A stretch of 64,000 nucleotides of DNA from Pseudoroseicyclus aestuarii (lineage in GTDB: Bacteria > Pseudomonadota > Alphaproteobacteria > Rhodobacterales > Rhodobacteraceae): positions 1-64,000 of the forward strand of contig NZ_QJTE01000001.1 of NCBI RefSeq assembly GCF_003217255.1, written 5' to 3'. Positions 1 to 7,968 of this stretch are shown here, piece by piece. The notes under the pieces were generated by a model, which ran no database searches, was not told the origin of the DNA, and saw only the letters and a program-made list of their open reading frames with translations. The position numbers and the translations under genes were made by a program. The number at the start of each line of letters is the position of its first letter. Within the stretch, counting starts at the first letter, position 1.

Positions 1-13
1 ATGACACCCCTGG

Positions 14-90
<77 letters not shown>

Positions 91-117
91 AATCACCAAA
101 ATCACCAACAAAACTAA

Positions 118-134
118 CCCCGCAATACGCGGGG
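118..134 (+). terminator. hairpin after tRNA-fMet, possible terminator
   Basis: CCCCGC, a 5-base loop AATAC, then GCGGGG form a perfect 6-bp stem 27 bases after the tRNA. There is no clear T-run behind it (TCGTCC), so intrinsic termination is only plausible. Nothing else recognisable lies between this hairpin and the next gene. Confidence 0.4.
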
Positions 135-348
135 TCGTCCGCGTTCGCGCGCCGCGCAGACGCGGCCCGGTCCGTCGCGTCGATGCCGCCTGATTGGCTT
201 GCCCGGCGGATCGGCTCTCCTCGAGACATTCTTGTCCAGCATGTGGTGAGCCGGCAGGCCCTCGGCCAGTGCTTCCGCTCTGGTGAGGGCGCCGGGCCGG
301 GAGCGGGCCTGCGGGGGAGGGGGTAGCGGCGATCGGGGATGCTTGCGT

Positions 349-1104
349 CTACCGGCGGTCGGTTTGCGGATCCGTCACCGGCCAGGAAGAGGGGGCGGAG
401 AGGCCGACGACGACGAAGGCGCGCAACTCTGCCAGCACCGCCTCCGTGTCGCCAAGGTCGATGCCGGACTCCCTGGGTCCGTAGAGCTGGCGCAGCTTGC
501 CCGAGAGGGGGTCGCAGTTGCCCACGATGTGCAGCATGGCGCCACGCGCCATCTCGTAGCGCCAGATCATCTCGTCCCGGCCCAGATGCGGAAGCGTGCG
601 GCACATCTCGTCGATGAAGCGCTGCGCGACGGGATCGAAGGTCTGCATGACGTAGACCGAGTGCGGATCGTTCGGGAAGGCCCGGATGTGCTGGAGCGTG
701 CGCACGTATCGCAGCCCGGCCTCGCTCCTGAGGCTTTCGACCACCGGGCGGTTGAGCGCATCGAGAAGGTCAGCCACCGGGACCGCCTTGCCCGCCGCCC
801 GGGCAATGGCACCGTCCAGAAGTTCTCCGCGCCGCGCGTTGATGGGCTCGAAGATCGCGAAAAGCACCTCCTGCATCAGGACGGCCTTGGAGCCGAAGTG
901 GTAGTTCACGGCCGCGATATTCGTGCCCGACAGCCGCGCGATGTCGCGGATCGTCGTGCGGTGCGGACCCTCGATCGAGACGAGGTCCATCGCCGCCTTG
1001 AGCAGGCGCGCCCTGGCGGGAGCCGGTTCCACAACGTTCAAATCCTCGACCCCTTCGATGAAACAGATGTTCGGATCATAGCCGCTGCCGGTTGTGCGAT
1101 CCAT
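349..1104 (-). CDS. TetR/AcrR family transcriptional regulator
   Basis: One-component repressor-type protein of about 250 residues, near the usual 200-230 for the family. An N-terminal helix-turn-helix is visible at about residues 30-75 (ARARLLKAAMDL ... TTIRDIARLSGT ... AVNYHFGSK), followed by a helical ligand-binding half. It is transcribed away from the hydrolase/ABC operon that starts at 1254, so it most likely controls that operon and itself. The ATG at 1104 has a GAGAGG directly abutting it. In-frame TTG at 1041 or GTG at 1032 would put the start close to the HTH, as is usual, and would place a TGAAACA palindrome at 1059-1074 in the leader. The true start is therefore uncertain. The ligand is unknown; RutR-like pyrimidine sensing is possible but not shown. 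Confidence 0.88.
   Translation of the reverse strand: MDRTTGSGYDPNICFIEGVEDLNVVEPAPARARLLKAAMDLVSIEGPHRTTIRDIARLSGTNIAAVNYHFGSKAVLMQEVLFAIFEPINARRGELLDGAIARAAGKAVPVADLLDALNRPVVESLRSEAGLRYVRTLQHIRAFPNDPHSVYVMQTFDPVAQRFIDEMCRTLPHLGRDEMIWRYEMARGAMLHIVGNCDPLSGKLRQLYGPRESGIDLGDTEAVLAELRAFVVVGLSAPSSWPVTDPQTDRR
1059..1074. promoter_or_regulatory. second, weaker TetR-type operator candidate
   Basis: TGAAACA, two bases, then TGTTCGG. The left half matches the operator at 1229-1244 perfectly and the right half in 4 of 7 positions with the same 2-base centre. It lies at the 5' end of the regulator gene, which fits autoregulation if translation really starts at 1041 or 1032. Confidence 0.4.
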
Positions 1105-1228
1105 CCTCTCGCCGTCTATCCTTGGGGCATTCGCGGCTGATCTCGGGTCAGAAACGCGCCGTCAGGCAATTTCGGCGCCCCGGACTTCGAAAATCATGGA
1201 TCCGTCAGGCCGATCTCTGACGCTTGAT

Positions 1229-1244
1229 TGAAACAACTGTTTCA
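1229..1244. promoter_or_regulatory. palindromic operator candidate for the TetR regulator
   Basis: TGAAACA-AC-TGTTTCA is a perfect 7-bp inverted repeat with a 2-base centre, ending 9 bases before the start codon of the cysteine hydrolase gene. Size and symmetry suit a TetR dimer. Its placement over the ribosome-binding and probable promoter region implies repression of the operon. Binding by the neighbouring regulator is inference. Confidence 0.6.
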
Positions 1245-1253
1245 GAGGGAATC

Positions 1254-1934
1254 ATGATCGAAAGCTCCAAGACCGCGCGAGAGATGTACCGCGACGTCCG
1301 GGCCAATCCCACGAAGCCCCGCTTCGGCCTCGGGGCCCGGATCGCCATGATCAACGTCGATCCCCAGCGTGCCTATACCGACGTTCCCGCCTTCCCCGCG
1401 ACCGCCTACGAGACCGATCCGCGCCAGATGGAGCATATCAACAGCGTCGCGCGGGCGGTGCGGGCGCTCGGCGGGCCGGTCGTCTGGACCTATGTCGCCT
1501 ATGCCGAGGATGGCGCCGATTGCGGCGTCTGGGGCACGCGGACGGATACGCCCGACAGCCTGCAGAACATCAAGCACGGCTCCGAGCGGGCGCAGCTCGA
1601 TCCCCGGCTCGAGATCGATCCCGCGGATCCGGTGATCTGCAAGCGCATGGCCTCGGCATTCTTCGAGACGAACCTCGGCTCGCTCCTGTCCTTTCACAAG
1701 ATCGACACGGTGATCGTCACCGGCGGCTCGACCTCGGGCTGCGTGCGTACGACCGTGGTCGATGCGCTCAGCCGCTCGCTCGTGCCCGTGGTCGCCGAGG
1801 AATGCGTGGCAGACAAGCACGAGAGCCCGCATTTCGCGAACCTCTACGACATGGCGGTCAAATACGCCGACGTCATGGGCGTGGACGAGTTGCTCGAGGC
1901 GCTGGCCGACCGCGGGGCCCGCGATGCGGCGTGA
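1254..1934 (+). CDS. isochorismatase-fold cysteine hydrolase (N-carbamoylsarcosine amidase / biuret or ureidoacrylate hydrolase-like)
   Basis: A 226-residue protein of the isochorismatase-like superfamily, predicted to hydrolyse an amide or carbamoyl C-N bond. The Asp-Lys-Cys triad is visible: D36 in NVDPQRA, K129 in VICKRMAS, and nucleophile C162 in GGSTSGCVRT. Spacing resembles N-carbamoylsarcosine amidohydrolase, RutB and biuret hydrolase. ATG 1254 is chosen because AGAGGGA precedes it, rather than an upstream TTG at 1224 that would place the operator inside the gene. It overlaps the next gene by 11 bases, so translation is probably coupled. The substrate is unknown; the neighbouring CE4 and amidase genes point to a nitrogen-rich ring compound or ureide. 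Confidence 0.85.
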   Translation: MIESSKTAREMYRDVRANPTKPRFGLGARIAMINVDPQRAYTDVPAFPATAYETDPRQMEHINSVARAVRALGGPVVWTYVAYAEDGADCGVWGTRTDTPDSLQNIKHGSERAQLDPRLEIDPADPVICKRMASAFFETNLGSLLSFHKIDTVIVTGGSTSGCVRTTVVDALSRSLVPVVAEECVADKHESPHFANLYDMAVKYADVMGVDELLEALADRGARDAA

Positions 1935-2847
1935 TCCCGGCCTTTACGACTTCGCCCCCTGGCGGGCTGACCGGCCGCGGATCGAGTGGCCGGGCGGGGC
2001 CCGCGTCGCCTTCTGGGTCGCGCCGAATATCGAGCATTACGAGCTGACCCCGCCCGAAGGCCCGGTGCGCAAGCCCTGGCCGCGCCCGCTACCCGACGTG
2101 CAGGGCTATTCGTGGCGCGACTACGGCAATCGCGTCGGCTTCGACCGCATGGCCGACGTGATGGAGCGGCACGGCGTGCGCGGCTCGGTGTCCCTCAACG
2201 TCGCCGTCTGCGACCACTTCCCCGAGATCGTGGACCGCTGTGTCGACCTCGAGTGGGAGCTGTTCAGCCACGGCACCTACAACACCCGCTACCACTACGG
2301 GATGGACGAGGCGCAGCAGCGCCGCCTCGTCGCCGACAGCCGCGAGACGATCCTGCGCGCCTCGGGTCAGCGGCTGGACGGCTGGCTGTCGCCGGCGATC
2401 ACCAACCTCGAGGACACGCAGGACATCCTCGCCGAGGAAGGGCTGCTCTACACGCTCGACAGCTTCGAGTTCGACCAGCCGATGCCGACGAAGACCCGGG
2501 CCGGGCGGCTCGTCTCGTTGCCCTATTCGCTCGAGGTCAACGACGTCCCGCTCTTCTCGATGCGCCAGCACGGGCCGGACGAATACGTCGAGGTGGTCTG
2601 TGCGCAGTTCGACAGGCTTTATGCCGAAGGCGCGGAAAGCGGCACCGTGATGTGCCTGCCGCTGCACCCCTACCTGATCGGCCAGCCGCACCGGATCGGC
2701 GCGCTGGACCGCGTGCTGGCCCATGTCACCGGCCATTCCGACGTCTGGCTCGCCACCGGGCGCGAGATCGCGACCCATTGGCGCGACCGCTACTGGGACG
2801 CGGCGCAGGCCTGGATCGAAACCGTCAACCGAAGGGTCGCGTCATGA
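1924..2847 (+). CDS. CE4/PuuE-type polysaccharide-deacetylase-fold hydrolase, copy 1
   Basis: A 307-residue NodB-fold protein of the branch that contains the cofactor-independent allantoinase PuuE, so a ring-opening or deacylating hydrolase rather than a sugar deacetylase is likely. Visible marks are DYGNRVGFDRM near residue 70, SHGTYNTRYHYG with H116 and H124, and LHPYLIGQP near residue 250. The start ATG lies inside the end of the cysteine hydrolase gene. The gene overlaps copy 2 by 4 bases (ATGA). The two copies share the YGNRVG motif, the region around H124 and the C-terminal GQP motif, so they are a tandem duplication. Substrate not identified. Confidence 0.82.
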   Translation: MRRDPGLYDFAPWRADRPRIEWPGGARVAFWVAPNIEHYELTPPEGPVRKPWPRPLPDVQGYSWRDYGNRVGFDRMADVMERHGVRGSVSLNVAVCDHFPEIVDRCVDLEWELFSHGTYNTRYHYGMDEAQQRRLVADSRETILRASGQRLDGWLSPAITNLEDTQDILAEEGLLYTLDSFEFDQPMPTKTRAGRLVSLPYSLEVNDVPLFSMRQHGPDEYVEVVCAQFDRLYAEGAESGTVMCLPLHPYLIGQPHRIGALDRVLAHVTGHSDVWLATGREIATHWRDRYWDAAQAWIETVNRRVAS

Positions 2848-3764
2848 GCCTGGACGACAGCTATTTCGACTATCCGCACCGCAAGCGCGGCCTCGATCAC
2901 GACCTCTTCGCGATGCGCTACCTCAAGGACGCGCCGCGGGTCGATTTCGGCGGCGGCACGCGGCTGGCGCTCTGGGTGACGGTCGATATCGACTTCTTCC
3001 CGCTGGACATGCCGAAGACGCCCTTCCTGCCCAGCGGCGGGCTGGGGCGGCCCTATCCCGACCTGTGGAACTTCACGACGCGCGATTACGGCAACCGGGT
3101 GGGCATCTACCGCCTGCTCGAGGTGCTGGGCGCGCGCGGCATCCGCCCCACCGCCTTCGTCCAGGGCGAGGCGGCGCAGCGGATGCCGGCGCTGATGGAC
3201 GATCTGGCCGGCGCGGGGGCGGAATTCGCCGCCGGCGGCTGGTCGATGGGCAACCTGCATGCCACGCCGCTGCCCGCGGAGGAGGAGCGCGCGCTGATCG
3301 CCAAGACGCGCGAGGCGCTCTCCCCCTGGGCGCCGGAGCTTGCCGGCTGGCATTCGCCCGCCTCCAGCGAGACCGCCCGGACCCCCGATCTGGTGGCCGA
3401 GGCCGGCTTCGGCTGGATCGCCGATTGGGCCAACGACGACATGCCCTATCCCTTCGCCAATGGCCTGACCGCGATGCCGCTGGCCCATGACCTCACCGAC
3501 CGCGCGATCCTTTTCGAGCAGAACCAGACCGTGCAGCAATGGGCCGCTCAACTGGGCTATGCCGCCGATGTCCTGCTGTCCGAGGCCGAGACCGCCGGCG
3601 GGCGCATCCTGAACCTGACGCTGACCCCCTGGGTCACCGGCCAGCCCTACCGCATCGACGCGGTCGCGGCGCTTCTCGACCGGCTGCTTGGCCTTGAGGG
3701 ACTCGCCCCGCGGTCGGCCGCCGACATCCTGCAATCGTGTCAGTTCCTCAAGGAGGCCGCGTGA
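2844..3764 (+). CDS. CE4/PuuE-type polysaccharide-deacetylase-fold protein, copy 2, lacking key histidines
   Basis: A 306-residue paralogue of the preceding protein. DYGNRVGIYRLL near residue 81 and the GQPYRI motif near residue 273 are kept. The first histidine of the H-x7-H pair is a glycine (AGGWSMGNLH, G131) and the C-terminal LHPYLIGQP becomes LTPWVTGQP. Copy 2 therefore may be a non-catalytic partner of copy 1, a protein with altered chemistry, or a degenerate duplicate. The reading frame is intact, starts with an ATGA overlap and ends in TGATG with the ABC ATPase gene, so it is clearly translated with the operon. Confidence 0.8.
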   Translation: MSLDDSYFDYPHRKRGLDHDLFAMRYLKDAPRVDFGGGTRLALWVTVDIDFFPLDMPKTPFLPSGGLGRPYPDLWNFTTRDYGNRVGIYRLLEVLGARGIRPTAFVQGEAAQRMPALMDDLAGAGAEFAAGGWSMGNLHATPLPAEEERALIAKTREALSPWAPELAGWHSPASSETARTPDLVAEAGFGWIADWANDDMPYPFANGLTAMPLAHDLTDRAILFEQNQTVQQWAAQLGYAADVLLSEAETAGGRILNLTLTPWVTGQPYRIDAVAALLDRLLGLEGLAPRSAADILQSCQFLKEAA

Positions 3765-4603
3765 TGAATGCCGTCGCAACACCGCTGTACCCCGAAGACC
3801 GGACCTCGGCGCCGAAGACAGCCGCCGCCGATCCGCTGATCACCTGCCGGTCCCTCAACAAGGTCTACAAGACCCGCTCGGGCGATGCCGTCGACGCGCT
3901 GGTCGACCTCAATTTCGACATTGCGAAGGGCGAGTTCATCTCCGTCGTCGGCCCCTCGGGCTGCGGCAAGTCCACGCTGCTCAAGATCATGGCCGGCCTG
4001 CTGGACTATACCTCGGGCGATATCGCGATCTCGGGCAAGGCGGTCACCGGCCCCTCGCCGCAGAACGGTCTGGTGTTCCAGCAGCCGAACCTGCTGCCCT
4101 GGAAGACCATTGCCGAGAACGTCTACTTCCCGGTCGAGATCCAGCAGGGCCGCCGCGCCGTCAACATGACGCTGGTGCGGGAATTGATGTCGATGGTCGG
4201 ATTGAAGGGCTTCGAGGGCAAGTACCCGCACGAGCTGTCCGGCGGCATGCAGCAGCGCGCCGCCATCGTCCGCGCGCTGGTGCAGGACCCGGCGGTGCTG
4301 CTGATGGACGAGCCCTTCGGCGCGCTCGACGCGATGACGCGCGACATGATGAACGTCGAGCTTCTGAAGATCTGGTCCAAGCATCGCAAGACGGTGATCT
4401 TCATCACCCATTCGATCCCCGAGGCGGTGTTCCTCTCGGACCGGGTCATCGCGATGACGCCGCGCCCCGGCGAGATCGCCGAGATCATCCCCATCGATCT
4501 GCCGCGGCCGCGCCCGCTGGACGTGGTGAACACCCCCGAGTTCGGCGCCTACGCCAAGCGGCTGCGCCGCCTTCTCAACGCCAACGAGGACATTGCCGGA
4601 TGA
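3764..4603 (+). CDS. NitT/TauT-family ABC transporter ATP-binding protein
   Basis: A 279-residue ATPase that energises the permease encoded next. Walker A GPSGCGKST is at about 63-71, the Q-loop at VFQQPNLLPW, the signature LSGGMQQR, Walker B LLMDEPFGALD and the H-loop ITHSI. Sequence pattern and gene order match the nitrate/taurine/aliphatic-sulfonate class, which also includes the thiamine-pyrimidine importer ThiXYZ. A strong AAGGAGG at 3750-3756 supports ATG 3764, which shares a base with the previous stop. It overlaps the permease gene by 4 bases. The transported compound is unknown and is presumably the substrate of the surrounding hydrolases. Confidence 0.9.
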   Translation: MNAVATPLYPEDRTSAPKTAAADPLITCRSLNKVYKTRSGDAVDALVDLNFDIAKGEFISVVGPSGCGKSTLLKIMAGLLDYTSGDIAISGKAVTGPSPQNGLVFQQPNLLPWKTIAENVYFPVEIQQGRRAVNMTLVRELMSMVGLKGFEGKYPHELSGGMQQRAAIVRALVQDPAVLLMDEPFGALDAMTRDMMNVELLKIWSKHRKTVIFITHSIPEAVFLSDRVIAMTPRPGEIAEIIPIDLPRPRPLDVVNTPEFGAYAKRLRRLLNANEDIAG

Positions 4604-5457
4604 CCATGCAACAGACAGACCGGGACGCGGCCCTGTTTCAGGCAAGCCGCCCCATGCGCATCCTGCGCCGCGTCGCCGGCGGCGACGGTATCATCTCCTT
4701 CGCGATCCTGATCGCAATCCTCCTTTCGTGGCAGGCGGCGGTCAGCCTGCTCGACGTGCCGGCCTTCATCCTGCCCGCCCCGACCGAGGTGCTGGCCTGG
4801 CTGATCCGCGGCTTCTCGGCCGCGCCGGACGATCCCGTCAGCTTCTGGCCGCACCTGGGCGTCACCCTCTGGGAGGCGCTGGTGGGCTTTGTCGCGGGCG
4901 TCATCGTCGGCGTTCTGCTGGGTTTTGCGCTGGCGCATTGGCCGCGGGCCGAGCGCATCTTCTATCCCTATATCCAGGCCTTCAACGGCCTGCCGAAGAT
5001 CGCCATCGCGCCCTTGATGGTCGTCTGGCTGGGCTTCGGTCTTGAGCCCAAGATCTGGATGGCCGCGATCCTCGTGTTCTTCCCGATGATGATCAACGCG
5101 ATGGCCGGCTACCATTCGGTCGACCCAGACCGGATCGACCTGGCGCGGGCCTGCAATGCCACCCGCACCCAGATCTTCTTCAAGATCATCGTGCCATCTT
5201 CGCTGCCCTTCCTCTTTGCCGGGCTGCACATGGCTTCGGTGCTGGCGATCCTCGGCGCGATCGTGGGCGAATTCGTCGGCGCCACCCGCGGCCTCGGCAT
5301 GCTTCTGCTTCAGTACAACAACAACATGCAGATGGGCGGGGTCTTCGCGCTGCTCATCGTGCTGGGCGCGCTCGGCTACGGCTTGAACCTGCTGATGCAG
5401 CTGGCCGAGCGGAAATACTGCTTCTGGGCCCGCCGGTCCAAGACATTCGGCCACTGA
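4600..5457 (+). CDS. NitT/TauT-family ABC transporter permease
   Basis: A 285-residue inner-membrane protein with about six hydrophobic segments and the cytoplasmic EAA-type loop (DPDRIDLARACNATRTQIFFKIIVP, about residues 169-193) that docks on the ATPase. Typical family opening LPAPTEVL is present near residue 60. Start ATG 4600 overlaps the ATPase stop; a second ATG at 4606 is possible. Forms one importer with the ATPase upstream and the binding protein downstream. Confidence 0.9.
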   Translation: MTMQQTDRDAALFQASRPMRILRRVAGGDGIISFAILIAILLSWQAAVSLLDVPAFILPAPTEVLAWLIRGFSAAPDDPVSFWPHLGVTLWEALVGFVAGVIVGVLLGFALAHWPRAERIFYPYIQAFNGLPKIAIAPLMVVWLGFGLEPKIWMAAILVFFPMMINAMAGYHSVDPDRIDLARACNATRTQIFFKIIVPSSLPFLFAGLHMASVLAILGAIVGEFVGATRGLGMLLLQYNNNMQMGGVFALLIVLGALGYGLNLLMQLAERKYCFWARRSKTFGH

Positions 5458-5486
5458 CCCCTTTCCCTCCCAACAAGGACATAGCG

Positions 5487-6560
5487 ATGCGATCGACCCT
5501 CACCACCCTTCTGGCCCTTGCCGCGGCGCCGCTGGCCGCGCCCGCCCTCGCGCAGGAGACCGAGATCACCTTCACGCTGCCCCATGCCAATATCGCCGTC
5601 GGGGAAGAGGTCTTCCTCGTCGCCGTGCCGCAGGCCATGGGCTGGTTCGAGGAGGAAGGCCTCGACGTGACCGTGACCACCATCGGCGGCTCTGCCCCGG
5701 CCGGGCAGCTGCTGGTCGCGGGCCAGGCCGATATCTCGGCCATGCTGGCCGAGGCGGTCCTGGCCGTGCGCGAGCAGGGCGGCGACACCCGCGCCTTCTG
5801 GTCGCTCAAGGAGAACAACGGCTTCATGGTCGGCGTGCCGCCGGGAAGCGAGATCGGCGCGGTCAGCGATCTTTCGGGCAAGACCGTGGGCTTTGCCGCC
5901 GTCGGCTCCGGCTCGGACATGATGGTGCGCGAGCAGCTGCGCCTCGACGGGGCCGACCCGACCTATTCCGGTGTCAGCGTCGGCATGGGCCCGGGCGTGC
6001 GCACCGCAGTCGAGAACGGGCAGGTGGATGCGCTGGTTCTGTGGGATGCGATCTACGGCATGATGGAGAACCAGGGCCTTGAGCTCGAGTATTACGACAT
6101 CCCGCTGCAGGACGAGATCGCGGGCTATGCGCTGGTCTCCACGGACGAGTTCATGGCCGAGAACCCGGAGGCGGTCGAAGGCTTCTGCCGCGCCGGCGCC
6201 AAGGGTCTGGCCTTCACCCTGGCCGAGCCCGAGCTGGCCATCGGGATGTTCTTCGACGCCTATCCCAGCGCCCAGCCCGCCGGCGTCAGCCGCGAAGAGG
6301 CCGTGGCCGACGGGGTGAACATCCTTACCATGTGGCTCGACCGCGCGATGAAGGGCGCCGATCCCGAAAGCGCCGAGCTGGGCCGTGAATCGCCCGAGCG
6401 CTGGGCCTACACGGCCGAGCTCTACCAGCAGTTCGGCCAGCTGACGGGCGCCGCGGCCCCCGAGGACGGCTATACCAACGACTTTATCGCCGCCTGCAAC
6501 GATTTCGACCGCGCCGCGGTGATCGAGCAGGCGCAGGCCATGGCCGTCGAGCAGGGCTGA
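5487..6560 (+). CDS. ABC transporter substrate-binding protein, NMT1/THI5-like (NitT/TauT class)
   Basis: A 357-residue periplasmic protein with a clear signal peptide (MRSTLTTLLALAAAPLAAPALAQ). It shows the type II binding-protein pattern of the NMT1/SsuA group: PQAMGWFEEEGLDV, then GQADISAM, then DLSGKTVGFAAVGSGS. An AAGGACA ribosome site precedes ATG. It closes the importer unit and is followed by a strong hairpin. ThiY, which binds a thiamine pyrimidine precursor, belongs to the same fold class. The thiazole/pyrimidine salvage operon downstream keeps that possibility open, although no TPP element precedes this operon. Confidence 0.88.
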   Translation: MRSTLTTLLALAAAPLAAPALAQETEITFTLPHANIAVGEEVFLVAVPQAMGWFEEEGLDVTVTTIGGSAPAGQLLVAGQADISAMLAEAVLAVREQGGDTRAFWSLKENNGFMVGVPPGSEIGAVSDLSGKTVGFAAVGSGSDMMVREQLRLDGADPTYSGVSVGMGPGVRTAVENGQVDALVLWDAIYGMMENQGLELEYYDIPLQDEIAGYALVSTDEFMAENPEAVEGFCRAGAKGLAFTLAEPELAIGMFFDAYPSAQPAGVSREEAVADGVNILTMWLDRAMKGADPESAELGRESPERWAYTAELYQQFGQLTGAAAPEDGYTNDFIAACNDFDRAAVIEQAQAMAVEQG

Positions 6561-6576
6561 TCCCGATCCCCCCAAG

Positions 6577-6611
6577 GGCCGCTCCGCCGCGCGCGGGGCG
6601 GCCTCTTTCTT
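6577..6611 (+). terminator. intrinsic terminator after the ABC binding-protein gene
   Basis: GGCCGCTCCGC and GCGGGGCGGCC form an 11-bp stem (one G-T pair) around a 5-base loop, followed by CTCTTTCTT. It lies 16 bases past the stop codon. It could end or attenuate the operon so that the amidase and exporter genes are expressed at a lower level or separately. Confidence 0.65.
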
Positions 6612-6654
6612 GCGATGCCCCCCGCGCCCCGGCCGGCGGGTCAGGAGACGACGC

Positions 6655-7968
6655 GTGCCCCAGACAGCGACTTTCGATCATGACGCCCCGCCGGTCCCGG
6701 GGGCGGCAGAGCTTCTCAAGGCCCTGCGGGCGGGCCACCTGCCTGTTCAGGAGCATGCAGAGGCCTGCCTCGCCCGGATCGCGGCGCGTGACGGCGACAT
6801 ACGCGCCTGGAGCCATGTCGACCCCGCGCTCGTCCGGTCCGAGGCCGCGCGGCTCGACCGTCTGCCGCCCGAGGCACGGGGGCCGCTGCATGGCCTCGCC
6901 ATCGGGGTCAAGGACGTGATCCTGACGGCGGACATGCCGACGCGCTACAATTCGCCCGGCCATTCCGGTCTTGCCCGCGGCACCGATGCCGATTGCGTCG
7001 CGATCCTGCGCGCGCAGGGGGCGCTGATCCTTGGCAAATGCGACACGGTGGAATTCGCGGCCATGGGGCGCCGCGCCGCCACCCGCAATCCGCACGACAC
7101 CGGCAGGACGCCGGGCGGCTCCTCCTCCGGCTCCGGGGCCGCGGTGGCGGACGGCCAGGTGCCCGTCACGCTGGGCACACAGACCGGCGGGTCGGTGATC
7201 CGCCCGGCGGCCTTCTGCGGCACCGCCGCGATGAAGCCAAGCTGGGGCGCGGTCTCGAGCGAGGGGATGAAACGCTATTCCGTCAGCCTCGACACACTGG
7301 GCTTCTATGGCCGCGCCGTGGCCGACCTCCGGCCCCTGGCCCAGGCCTACGACCTGCCGGGGCAGGGGGAACTGCCGCGCCGCCACCTGCGCCTCGCCGT
7401 GGCCCGGACCGAGGCGGAGGCCCTGGTTCAACCCGAGATGCGCGCGGCCTTCGATGCCACCCTCGAGCGGCTGGCAGAGGTCGCGGATCTGACCGATCTC
7501 GACTGGCCCGAGGCACTGCAGGACCTGCGCGAGACCCATGACGTCGTCATGCGGGGCGAGGGTCTTGCCGGGTTCCGGGCCGAGGCCCTGCGCCAGGGGG
7601 CGGCGCTGCACCCGGAGTTCCACGCGCGCCTTCTTTCGCGGCCCTACAGCCTGAACGAACTGCGCATGGCACAGGACCGGGCCGCCCTCGCGCGGATCGC
7701 CTTCGACGCGCTGGCGGGCAAGGTCGATGCCGTCGTGACCTATTCGGCGCTGGGCGCCGCTCCGCTCGGGCTGGCCTCGACCGGCTCGGCCGACTGCAAC
7801 CGCATCTGGACGCTGCTGCACGCGCCCGTCGTCAACCTGCCCCTGCCGCGCCCGGACGGCGCGCTGCCGCTGGGCCTCAGCGTGACCGGCGCCCGCTACA
7901 CGGATCTGCAGGTCCTCGCCGTAGCGGAGCGGATCGAGGCCGCCCTCGCCCCCGGGGCGCAGCCATGA
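6655..7968 (+). CDS. amidase signature family enzyme
   Basis: A 437-residue hydrolase of carboxylic amides. The Ser-cisSer-Lys triad can be read: K86 in GVKDV, the cis-serine in GGSSSGSG near 156, and nucleophile S180 in TQTGGSV. The family also contains AtzE/AtzF, ureidomalonase and aryl amidases, so the exact substrate cannot be told. GTG 6655 is chosen because AGGAG lies 10 bases upstream. The earlier ATG at 6610-6620 would begin inside the arginine-rich leader. It overlaps the exporter gene by 4 bases. Co-location with a carbamoyl-type hydrolase suggests consecutive steps on one nitrogen compound. Confidence 0.85.
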   Translation: MPQTATFDHDAPPVPGAAELLKALRAGHLPVQEHAEACLARIAARDGDIRAWSHVDPALVRSEAARLDRLPPEARGPLHGLAIGVKDVILTADMPTRYNSPGHSGLARGTDADCVAILRAQGALILGKCDTVEFAAMGRRAATRNPHDTGRTPGGSSSGSGAAVADGQVPVTLGTQTGGSVIRPAAFCGTAAMKPSWGAVSSEGMKRYSVSLDTLGFYGRAVADLRPLAQAYDLPGQGELPRRHLRLAVARTEAEALVQPEMRAAFDATLERLAEVADLTDLDWPEALQDLRETHDVVMRGEGLAGFRAEALRQGAALHPEFHARLLSRPYSLNELRMAQDRAALARIAFDALAGKVDAVVTYSALGAAPLGLASTGSADCNRIWTLLHAPVVNLPLPRPDGALPLGLSVTGARYTDLQVLAVAERIEAALAPGAQP

